Shown piece after piece: positions 38,601 through 51,300 of a stretch of DNA of 64,000 nt. Position numbers and translations under genes: made by a program. The first letter of the stretch is position 1. Each line of letters opens with the position of its first letter. Location of the stretch: NCBI GenBank assembly GCA_963924555.1, contig OZ004583.1, positions 4,001,501-4,065,500 of the forward strand. The letters run 5' to 3'. The notes below the pieces were generated by a model, which saw only the letters and a program-made list of their open reading frames with translations, was not told where the DNA came from and did not search any database. The stretch is from Crambe crambe (taxonomy: Eukaryota; Porifera; Demospongiae; Poecilosclerida; Crambeidae).

Positions 38601-41600
38601 ATCCGGGTAGCCCAACCCATATCAATTAGGTGGATTGGAATCCGGATTGAATCCAACCCGGGTTGGGCGCACGTATAAACACGACTTATTCTTAGAATTG
38701 TCTTTAGACTTTTAACTCTTAGAAATTTTTTACCATTCAGACTGCATATTTAGAAGTCTGCTGTTTTAATTTGTTATTTAGGTGAAAGAGAATGATGTGA
38801 TCAAGCGGCTGTTCCCATCTCGGTTTGCTGTATGGATAAGAAAAAGAAATAAAAAGATGATCAAACGAATGAAATTAAAAAAGAAACTTATGGAGGAATG
38901 GGTAAGTTGGTCCACCCCAAATTATTGGTAGCTATTCATAGCATGTGTGACACTCCCAGGTAGATTTTATTAGACAAATGTGAATGTAGCACACACATTC
39001 TATCAGCTTAGCTATCTGGCTCCTGACCCAATCCACATCAGTGAAATAAACTGGGACACAAGAACAGCACTATATCCTTCTCAAGCCAAGTTTATGGTTG
39101 AAAACAAAGGTTGGACTTGATAGTAACAACTCTTCTTGTCTAACCAGTTGGTAGAACGACACAAACACATCGCTTCTTTCATAAACAGATTCCACAGATT
39201 GCTTCTGTACCTTCCTGAGAGTGAAATGAATTGAATCTAGTTTTGAAAGTCCAAAAGCAACAGGATGGTCTCTTGCTCAAAATCACTTAATGTTTATTAA
39301 AATTTGTGTAAGGACATGGACGAAAATATAGCGAGTCCCATTTGGATGGAGCTAGTGCACATGCAATTTATACCAGGCCCTTTCACTTTCCTCCGCCCCG
39401 TGAGGCCTGGGTACAAGGCTACTGAAGTGGAATTAAGTATAAGTGGCAAATAATGTTTGATTTCCACTTTGGACTGTCACATAATTGCAGCGAGCGAACG
39501 CAGCGAGCGAGCTGACTCTCATGTCATGACTCATTGAAATTTTAAATTATCTAGTCCAAAATGCCCCAGGCATAAGTAGGGTATGTACGTATGTATATGT
39601 CTGAATTAGTAGCGCTGTGCAAGTGCATAATGTGCATGCTCTGATTATAATCAAACTAGATGGTTTTCTACAGCCTTTTTTTTTTTGTAATAGAGGTACT
39701 AGGCTTATCTAAGTGGATTGTAGGCACTTATTATCTAAGTGCTTGTGGTAAGTATTTAATGTGCGGGTATGCATTTGCTCATGAATAATTCATGAGTTAA
39801 TGAGGCGAGTAGTTGCACCGACTATGAGATGGTACAGTTGAAAACTACAGTTTCATACTGACTAGCACTTCCTACTCTACAACTGAGGGCAAATCAGACA
39901 CTCGAGAACACTACCGTTGCAGAGAAACTCAACCGCTAAACAGTCATACCTCAATCGATTTTTTGACGTCAATTTTCTAGAACTACAGACTTGTGTTGAC
40001 TGTCTTTTGTGCTTATTCCAGTTGTATAAACCAAAGTGCATGGCTGCACGGAGAGATTTTAGCCAGAAAAGCCAACACTCCTGAATTTTGATCACTTTTA
40101 GCTGTCGATCGAATGATCGGTGGGCCATACCTCTCGCATACAGTGGCTTCTTTTCAAAATCTCTCCGCCTGGCCCTGCCCATTGGTTCATATAATAAGAA
40201 AAGTACAAAATACGGTCAGCACATGGCTGCAGTTTGAGAAAATTGACGTCAAAAAATTGATCGAGGTATGGCTGCTTAGCGGTTGAGTTTCTCTGCAACG
40301 GTAGTGGTCTCAAGTGTCTGGTCTGCCCTCAGTTGTAGAGTAGGAAGTGCTAGTTAGTATGAAACTGTAGTTTTCAACTGTAGCATCTCATAGTCGGTGC
40401 AACTACTCACCTCATTAACTCATGAATTATTCATGAGCAAACACATACCCGCCACCTTAAAGCATTCTATGTATGGAGCTTCCCGTTGGAACCACAACTT
40501 ACATGAATCTTGTCTCTGATAGCAATATGAAGCACTGGAGCCTATCAGCTGCTCACTTGCTCAAATGCTGCACATAGTAATAGTAGGCTATAGGCTTATT
40601 TAAGTACTTTATTACATGTAAACTCAACAGCAAAATCTTCTAAAGAGTTGTAGCACTAACTTGCTTGCTGTCAAAATTAATGTTGCACATTGCCCTAGTA
40701 ATACTTTTACTATTATATCACTATAGAAAGCTGATAAGGAGCAACGTAAAGCTGAATTGAAAGCTGACTATGATACAAAGTTTGCTGCTAACAGTAGTAG
40801 AGTATCATCAGATGAGGAAGATGAAAGTACGTAGTATGATTAATGGGTTAGCTGATGTATTAGAAAATTATTTTTTTGTTATTATTATTTTAGTAGAGGA
40901 ACCAGATGTTGATAGAGATGAATATCTTCAGCAGCTTGCAGATATTAATGAAGAAGAACCCCCAGAAATGGAAGAAGATGAAGATGAAGAAGTTGAAAGT
41001 GAAGCAAAGGAGAGAATAAAAAATACAATTATTGATCTATTTGAAGAACAAATTGAATCAATATTATCATTACAGGTACTGGTACACTTTTCAGTTGGAA
41101 TTATTAGTCCCTGTCATAAGAAAGAATCAAGTTTAGCCTCTTTGTTGTTGTTGATATTTTTTTTGGCTTGTTTTTTCAAGGACAAACCACATACCAAGTA
41201 GAAAATGATACTGGTACCACTATGCCAAAGTCAGAGAGAAGCTAATTTCTTGCTATGAAGCCTCAGCTAAAGCCTAGAGAAGAGCAACCGTAGTTCCAAG
41301 TGTATAAGCTGGAAAGCCTACCTTAATTCTTGGTGATTTTCCACATGAAGCTTTCATGGCTGGCTAGCTAGCTTTAGTATTATTTCAGCCTCTCTACTTT
41401 AGTCTAAGCTCTAAACTCTGCTGGCCTTGCTAAACTGTCTGTTTTCTCAACAATGGCTGAAAACTAGAAGATAACTTAAAAGGTAGCTAGTATTAAAAAA
41501 AAATTATGTAGCTAGGGGCATTCCTTTCACTAAACTATCAGTGTTGCTGAGCAATGGCTGAGAAAGAGAAGATGGCATTTAATTTTTGGGTCTTTATCAC

Positions 41601-42354
41601 AGTAGTACTGAGATTGCAAGAATAAAGCTCTAGAATGCATGTAAAAGCAGAAATTTTTTTTTTTCTACTTTGTACCGTATAGCCGGAAATATTGACGGAA
41701 ATTATATTATACGATTTCCTCATTAAAATACCAATGACAGTATTTAATTTGATGGAATCTGAAATCACGCAAATAAATAATACGTGTGCATCTTGCATGC
41801 AAGCTGTGTACAGCTAGCTAGCTAGCCATATAGCTATCATCAGTTTAGTACAAGTTCTCCAGTTATGTTAGTCTACGAAAGAGTATGGACTTCAATTCTT
41901 GGGAGAAACTAACACTGATAGCGATCCTTATGCTACAAACGTTGGACACGTCCCTCGAAGAATTTCAGTGGCTTGTTCTCTCTTTCTTTATAGTGATGGA
42001 TGGCTCTTTAATTCATTGCGCCATTGCAGGGTTTATTTATAAAGTGCTCTTTCCCCCCATCTATGCATGGTTGATAGGGACTATAATGTTTAGAGTAGCA
42101 ATGTGCAATAATTACAAGCTATTAAGAATTGTGTCAGTTCAATCCAGATTAAAGTGTAATGGGCAATTCAACCCGCGTAAACAGATATGGTTTGTAGCTT
42201 GTGTTCATAACACTGAACAAGGTCTGACTGACACACATTACAGCTTAGCATTTGCAACTGTAGCTATACAAAATGCAAGATATTTGTATACGTCAATTTT
42301 CTGGGCAACAATGAGAAAAAAGGTTTTTATATCCATCTCCTCTGCTTTTCATTC

Positions 42355-42385
<31 letters not shown>

Positions 42386-45300
42386 TTGTTTATTTTGTTC
42401 ACATTCATTACCGTAGGAATGTATTGCCGAGCTGCAAATTCCTTGCCACTCAGTGAATGCTTCACGAAAAATTCATGTTGTCAAATTTTCCGTGGATAAA
42501 GTACTTTTACCATTCACTCGGGAAAGAGAAGGACTACTAACAAAATGTACTCCAGTGAATGCAATTATTGCTAAGAAGTTACTTGATCGTGGTTATAAAT
42601 ACTTGAGCAATTTTAAGAAGTGGTGCCCTATCAAGGTAATAATAACTAGGATATGCTCCAATATGGCAAGCAAGACTACATAATACTACATCATGTCATA
42701 GTCTGGGTCTTTACTCAGAAAATGGGTATGTAGGGCGAGCATTGTTTAATTAATATACAGATGCAGCAGTCAGGTCACTACAATCAACCCTAAGATAATA
42801 CATAGCTATCTAGAATAAATAATTATGCTGTGCTTTCAATCAAAAAAAAGCGCTATATAGATATTCATGATTACAAATTACTGAAAGGGATCATACATTC
42901 TACGGCAAAGGAATTCAATACCAATGAGTAATCGACCTTTAACCCTGCAGTGATTTTTTGTTTGTTATTTTGTTTGTTTATTTGTTTTTTGTTGTTTTCT
43001 TCTTATTGTTTTCACCACCAAGTGGCTGAACAAAGAACCTGAACTAATATTAACAGGCCTGGGGATGCCCCGGCTTTATATCCCTTCCAAAGGATGTAGT
43101 GCAGAGGGTGGAGCTGAGTTTACTCTGCCTGGTGGGAGTGGTGGTCTCAACTTGCACTGCAGGAACTCGTCACCACACCACTAGCACCAGCCTTTTTATA
43201 GGATCAATGTACTAGGCTGACCCAACACTGAAGGCTAGCCAGCTGGAGAATAAACAATCATTAATTGGACATAGTCATATTGTCCATGTATATATGATTA
43301 TACCATGTACTCCACGATCAGTGTGTGGGCTCGCTTCACTCACCCAATTATTATTATTGTTCTATTGTGACAGATAAATATGTTGGACAATGAGACCAAG
43401 GGATAGAAGTTATTTAGACACATGAAGGCCTGAGGCTATAGCATCCCAAGGGTGGTACTAAGGGCCTGAGAGTGTCTAAATAACTTATATCCCATTGGTT
43501 GAGTTGTCTAACTTATTTAGATTATGCATAGCAACCCCCTGCACCAACTTACTGACAACCTCATGGAGAGGATGAGTTAGCTAGCTAGCTTGATAAACAC
43601 TATGACAAATAGGCAACACTGGCACCTCAACTCATAACCACTCATGTTATCTAGGCACTACATGTTATCTAAGTGAACTGTATACAAGAAATTAACCACT
43701 TCTTGTTTGGCTACCTCTTCAGTGCTGTGTTTTCCCCCCTAAAGTTGCTAGGCAACTAATGTGAAAAATGCAGTATGTGTATATGTACCAAACAGCAGGG
43801 TGTATAAGTTCTAGCTAGTGGTTATACCACTTGGTTTTTCTACTAAGTTATGATCTAATGATTGCTAATAGTACTGCTGATATTAAAAACTAGGGAATGT
43901 ATTTTTTTCTTCTTCCTTTTAGTTATTGGAAACTTCTTGCAATGTTCTACCTCCGATTGCTAAATACAAATCTCAGCAATTTCCTGTCATCTATCGTCAA
44001 CACATCTATTTTCCTTCATCTGCTTCCTTCAGAAGTTTGTTCATAGCAAATCCACATAAATATTTATCTCAGCAACCTCCTGGACCAGCTATTCCAGTGA
44101 CATTGTGCATAGTAGGACCTCCTAAATCAGGAAAAACTACAGGTATATATCAATTTCCACAATTGACAATCATATGATATAATTTAATATTACTTTTTCA
44201 CTACACTGCCATCAATAACCTATTATAGACTGATTCTACCTAAATCTCACAGTGCCTGTTGAGTCAGTCTCTGCAGGAAACTTTCTAATAGCACCAAGTG
44301 AGAAGAACTGTAGAGAGTTCATTGCAGCTGTCTAGCATATTTATGTTTTGATTGAATGGTAATAGTTCGTTAATTTTCCCTTATGATTCAAGACAACCTA
44401 CTGCTCTAGATTCTGTGTTCTGCCTCCCTGTCCCATGCTGTGCCATACGTTTTGCCCTGTCTGTTGCTCTTACTCAACACTTTTTTGCTGCCTCATTTGC
44501 ATGATCGACTCTTTTTTACTCCTTCTAGATCCCAGCTTCTCTTCTTTTCTAGGCATGTGCATGATTCTGATGGTCAGCTAGAGAAATGCCCAGCAGTGGA
44601 GCATACGATACCCACCAACTTGCTAGTGTGGGGTTCATTCAGGCTTACATAAAGAGCCTTTTATTGTAGCATGTAGGTATGTGAGCCTCCCATTATTGTT
44701 GATATTGTTCAGTGCAGACGTGCACCACTATGACTATTCACTTTATCAGAGAATACTTCTTTCATACTAACTAGCACTTTGTACTGTACAACTGAGGGCA
44801 AACAAGATGCTTTAGAGCATCACTACCATTGCAGAGAAACTTAACTGCTAAGCAGCAATGCCTTGATCGATTTTACTGTTGTCAATTTTCTTAAAATTAT
44901 TCCAGCAAGACAGCTTTTATAGAGGTTTTGGCCGGAAAAGGTATTTGATTGCTTTTAGCTGTAGATCAAACAATCAAATGGCCATAATTCTCGCCTTGAG
45001 TGACTCTAAATCTCTTCGACTGACCTTGCCTACTGGTTCATTTTCACATGGCTGTAGTTCAAGATAATTTACGACAGAAAAAAAATTGAGGCATAGCTCC
45101 TTAGCAGTCGTGGCACCTACTATCCAAAGGCTGTAGAGATCAATCAATCTGTTATTGCAAATTACAACACATTATGCATATGCCTGGGGCATTTTGGAAT
45201 TTAGACCTAGACTGAGTCAGAGTGGAATGTGGCAAGTTATTTCATGAGTAAGGCAGCTGTATTTTCATGAGCTAAAGGCAAATCTACAATTTCAACAAGT

Positions 45301-48300
45301 CATGACCTGAGAATCAGCTCGTTTGCTTGCTGAATTAGCTTCAAAGAAGAGTCTGGAATCACAAGATGTCATGCAATCAAAAATGATAACATAGTAGTCT
45401 TATTAGGTTTGTAATAAATGAACACAGATCTAGAGAAGATGTTTGCAAAGAAATGCCAAAATCCAGGGATGACAGAACAAGGGCAGAATTGATGGACAAA
45501 TGTGGGTACTATCACTTGGTGATATGCCCACATTCAAACTCCATATTTCCATAATCTTCCCATGTTCTAGCTCTTTTCAAACTTTTATTCTTGATACAGT
45601 TATAGGAGGACATCTATTATGTTTAAAAATAATTATGTGATAAACAGATTAACTTAATAGGCTCTCAGCTCCTTTAGCTAGTTTATTTATTGTAACTCAA
45701 AAGTTTTGTATTAGTGTTTCATGTAACTAATAAGTCAAAGGAACTGAGTTCAGTCATTTTGTGGCTCCTAAAATCATTCTACCTGTCAAATGATTCACCT
45801 CTTTGACAATAACACCTGTCAAATTGTTTAGCTCACAAGCCTTCATATAATAATTATGTACTCTAGTTGCTGCTGCATGGCATAATGTGGTATTAAATTT
45901 ATGACTGCTCTGTATCAAATGATTTTATTTACTCAATTATATGTGTCTGTCTTTCAGTTGCTATGAGATTCTCTTCTGAGTATGGCTGTGTTCGTTTATC
46001 CATCGGTGAAGTGCTACGCAGAACACTGACTAAATTTCCTCATTCTAAATTATCTAAACTGATTTATTCTCATCTAAAAGCTGGGCAGATTGTTCCTGAT
46101 GATCTATGTATACTTGCTCTGGAATCCACTCTATTAGATGTTCAGTGTTGTACCAGGGGGTAAGCGTAACATCAGTATCTGCATATTTGAAAATTCCATA
46201 GCCAAGGCTCTTAAAAAACTATAAATAGGACTGTTATTCAAGATATTTATACCGTAATTCCTTTTTTTCCTTCTTCTTTCTTCTTTCTTTCTTTAGACTT
46301 TACCGTACGAAACACGTTCAATTCCAGTTTTTCTTGTTCACTTCTTGCATCTTGGCTCCAAGTTTCTAGTTTCAAGATGTCCCTACAAAATCAAAGGATG
46401 ACCTTCCTGATCCTAAGGGATAATTATCTAAGAGCTTATCATCTACTGCTATCACTTCAGCAAATTTGGCAGTAGTGAAAGCAATTAAATCCGCAGGTAC
46501 TATTGCTTGGCTAGCTAGTATGCGCTGAAACGTTACACATGCACTCGTTTAAAATTGATTGATACAAAAATTGTTTTACACAAAATATTCTTCACGAAAT
46601 ATAAGTGAATGAAATAAAATGAATTACGGTATTGCCAGAATTTGCTAAGCATAATTTACTTATCACAAGATTGTTCAGTTAATATCCGTGCATCATCTAT
46701 TGTGTTTACCCTATGTGAAGTAATTTCTAGTTATGGTGGTATTTGAGCAAACAATTTTTTGACCTTACATTTATTTTGTTCAGATTCGTACTGGATGGTT
46801 GGCCATCGACCAAATCTCAAGTGGATTTACTGAATAAATTTCATATCACTCCAGTGTGCATATTGGAATTAGTTGTAAATGATTCTGAAATTTTAAGAAG
46901 AGGAGAAAAGGATAGATGCTCTATTGACAGGTGATTTGGTACATCAGGTGATAAGAACTAGGGTATGCTCATTTATCTGATGGATAGGGATGCAGCCCCA
47001 TGTTCAGGCTCTTAGTCTTCACTAAGTCTCCAATCACTCAACCATCACATACAGTGCCACGGGCTTAAAGAGTAGAACTTTCATAATTTTTATGTTTCCT
47101 AAGCTACAGGTCAGAGGGGTCTGAAACTCACCAAGGATATAAATCAGCTATCGCTCTCACTACAGTACAAATATCAATGAAACCATATTGTTTATAAGAA
47201 ACTGCATGCGAAAATGAGTGTGGGATTCACTTTCTTTAGCTCATAATTTCCATAATTCATTTAGTTAAGGCCTACAATCCCTCTACAGTTCTCTTTGCCA
47301 TTCTAGCACAAGTTAATCCGTTTTTTCTTCATATTTTTAGGTCCTTTCATAATTGGTCCAAATTATTGTAGTTAAGATTCATTATTTGAAAAGCATGTCC
47401 AGCTAGTATCCAGTTTATATCACTCCTAAAATCAAGCCCCATTCTCCAACGGTTTCTGCATTATAACTGTGTTTATCACTAGACTGGAGATCCAGCAACA
47501 AATCTTTAGCAGGATGTGACGTCACAAGCACCACATGGCCTCGTTAGATTGCTGCCATTTTCCCAGAAAAACAGCTGCTACTGAATATTGTAGAAACTTA
47601 GGATGGCAGAACTGTGGAGGTGGTACTAATGCTAATGGAAGAAATGTTTAAGATTATAGGCCTTAACTAAATGAATTATGGAAATTATGAGCTAAAGAAA
47701 GTGAATCCTACACCCATTTTAGGTACCTTTGCGTACAGTTCATAAACAATACGGTTTCATTTTCGATATTTGTACTGTAGTGAGAGTGATAGCTGATTTA
47801 TATCTTTGCAGAGTTTCAGACCCTTCTGACCTGTAGATTAGAAAATACAAACTCTGGAACACAGAAACAAAAATTATAAAAGTAAGCCCGTGGAACTGTA
47901 CTAAGTAGAAAAATGTTTGTGCTGCACAACTAGCTTTATTGCAAGTGGAAGAGAATAATATACACATTTTAAATAATAGCATGGGCGGTTATGGAACTAT
48001 GATTTTGATATGATAGGTAAAGGTTGTCATTTCTAGTTACATAAGAGATAGGAAACATTTATAATATAAGCAGCTGATTATGACCTAGCTGCTTTTTGTC
48101 AGCTATTAATACGGATGATGGTTAAAGCTGACTAGATACTCACCTGAACCACATAATGCCGCTTAACAGAGTTTCATCTCTGTCTACAATCAAGGCTTGC
48201 CGCTACAGAAGAAAGCTAAAGAATCGTCAACATGGAGACAGTGGTACAATTACCGATGATAGTAAGCTGACTAGATACTCACCTGAACCACATAATGCCT

Positions 48301-51300
48301 GCTAATACACACTGCTTAGCAGAGTCTCATCTTTGTTTGCAATCAAGGCTTGCCGCTACAGGAGAAAGCTAAAGAACTCTAGCTCTGCTTGCATGTGTTC
48401 TTAAATTGTATGGTAAAGATCGTCAACATGGAGATGGTAGTACAATTTCTGACCTGATGCACAGTCCAAAACGAAGTAGAGTTAGGCGCTCTAAGTTAAT
48501 AGCATGGAGAATGATGAAGTTGCTTTAGAGATCCGTGATGGCAGCGAAACACTGAGGTACTCAGGGAAGAAACGTGCTTTGATTAGATTATTTATTTAGA
48601 TAATTTCCCCTTTTTTTTCTTTTTTTCTTTTCCTACTTGGTATGTTGTTGTTGTTTTTTTGTTGTTTTTTTTGTTTTTCCCCAAGTAGAAAAATAAAACC
48701 ACCACACAAGGGGCAGAATTTCCAGAGAAAGTCAATGCTATGAAGTGTGCAACAAGGTACCAATGGTAGCTTAGTAAGTTTATTTGCAAGCGTATGGGCT
48801 TAATTTTTGATGACACAACTCTTTGCTGTTAGATTCTCCGTGCACAAAGCTTTCATATCTGATTAGCTAGCTTTAGTGCTATATTTGATTAGCTCTAGCC
48901 AGCCTCACTAAAGCAACTCATGCATGTATCGGGCCTGGTAAGAATCACTGATATTACGTGTTAATATGTGATGTCAAATTACGTAGCTAGGGGGTAGGTT
49001 ATTGGAACCTTACACACAGCCATCCCTACTTGTAATGCACTGCATGTATCCAAAATAATTATAGAGTCAGAGAGGCAACTGGATGTTCTGTGTAGCCGGA
49101 GGTTTCATCATATATTGTACGAGCACTTATAAATAGCTCTTCCTTGATCAATCAATGAAGTACACCCTGAGTGACAGCAAATACAGTAAACTAGTCAGAC
49201 ATGAGGTCATGGTCCAACAATCAAAGGGGCCCAACTACTCTATCCCTGCTTCATTCCTCATAGTGGTCATGGGGAGTAGAGTAGTGCTCTCATGGAGATT
49301 GAAGTAGGGATAGAGTAGTTGGGTAGGTTCTCTTGTTCATGAAAAAAAATTTTCTTTGTAATAAAATTAAGTACAAACAGTTCATGACAAAAAATTGATC
49401 GAGGTATGACTGCTTAGCATTCTAATTTCTCTGTCACGGTAGCTTCTAGAACATCTCTTTTGCCCTCAATTGTAGAGTAAGAAGTGCTAGTCAAGTATGA
49501 AACTGTAATTTTTGCCTGTAGTCAGTGCAATTACCTGCTTCATTAACTTGATCATTATTGTTCATTAAACAAATGTATACCATAACCTTAGTAGGGAATA
49601 ATTACCCTGTGCACCCATGCTCAGCAAGGGTGGTCATGGTGTTGATACATATGTATGCCAAAAACTATCAATCATCACTTTTTGCGCTCTATTGCAGTGA
49701 ATATAGCTCTCTAACTGGGCAAACTGCCTTCATTGCCAAACAGAGATCACATGTTCTAATTATATGATAGTTGGGGGGGGGGGGGGAGGGGGTAGAGTGC
49801 CCCTCCCCCTCTTCCACCCTGTATAGGTTATTGTGTGTCATGACACAATGCACAATGGTAATTAGTGCTGGGTGATGTGTTCTATGAACTCAATGTGATA
49901 TCCTAGTTATAGACTTTTCATAATGGACTCCCTCCTTTCAAGTGACTTGTCTCCTACAGGGTTCATCCATTCCATGATAGCAGCTCTATACTTCTTATTC
50001 GTTCAAAGTATTATAATACAAGCATTGAACCGGTTAAGAAATGGTATTCACAAGAGCATGATAATTGGTATGAAATTAATGGATTACACTCAGAGTGGTG
50101 GACATGGAAACGCTGCAAGGATCATGCCTTATTTTGTGCACAACAAATTCAACACTATATATTGAGAACAAGTTTAGGTATGTAGTTACCAACTTTGTAC
50201 ATGTATGGTAATATAACATGTCCTTCACTAGCAGAAGGTTAAGAATATCTCATTGTTTTAACTCCTGTGTATGAGCATAGTATTTTATATTGTAGGTCAA
50301 GCTGCTTCTATTTATGGCTTGTGTGTGACTCCATCCAATTTTAAAAAAGCACTTGGTGAATTTTATGAATATTGTCCTGTTAGTCTTGCTTTGCAAGAGG
50401 AACTTATAGACTGCTCTGGTACAAAATCATTAAAGTATGCTGCTGAGTACAGGTATGCAATGTTGATGTATTATTTGCCTTGTTTCAGCGAGTGAGCAGA
50501 GGGAGTGATGGTCATGACTCATTGAAATTATTCTATCTAGGTCTACACTCCAAGCATACCTACATACCTAGTGGTGTGCAATAGTAGCACCTGCGTGTGC
50601 ATAAATGAATATCAGCACAAAAGCTCAATAGTAATACTTGCTTGCTCACTCGCTGTGACTCAAATGTTGCACATTGCCCTAGTTTGTATTTCATTGTAAG
50701 TAGTAGCTAGTACATGTGACCTGAAAGCCATCCACTCGATTTTTATATAGCCCATTGGCCCTCAGTTTCATGCATTTCAAACTCGTAGGCCTGAGAAAGG
50801 CTCTTATAATACTCCAGATGGTTTTTTTGAGTAGCTGTTTTTTCCTAGATTAGTCACTTAATGTTCAATGATAATGTTGCCTCGGCACCAGAGTGCCAAA
50901 TCACTGTGCTGGTAGCAACTATTGTGGTGGTAGTGATACATATGGTACACTATATGTTTGCATTGGAGCACATAAATGGTGACAGCAAGTGTGCCTATGT
51001 TTCCAACTACAAGCCATACACAAAAAAAAAACAACATCAGGGAGCAATCCAAAAGACAGTAAGAATATCCTGATCACAAACAAAAGAGGTTATGGTGAGT
51101 AATTGTTTGTAGGGAAAAAACAACAATGACTAGAGAGGAGAGTATTTTTATGGAAAGCTGAAATCAATGACTTCAGGCCAGACAACAGGAAAACCAAGAG
51201 CAGCAAGAGAACATGCACTTTAGGTCTAATAAGCATAACATGCAAGTCCACCCACATAATATTTATGTCTGTCCAAAAAGTGCTGAGGCAAAAAAAAATT

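Noticed and set aside
49984..50177. Shorter form of AK9 exon 24 starting after AG at 49982-49983
   Set aside because: Phase also fits, but it would drop the conserved HPFHDSS segment; the AG at 49958-49959 is preferred, though both could be used.
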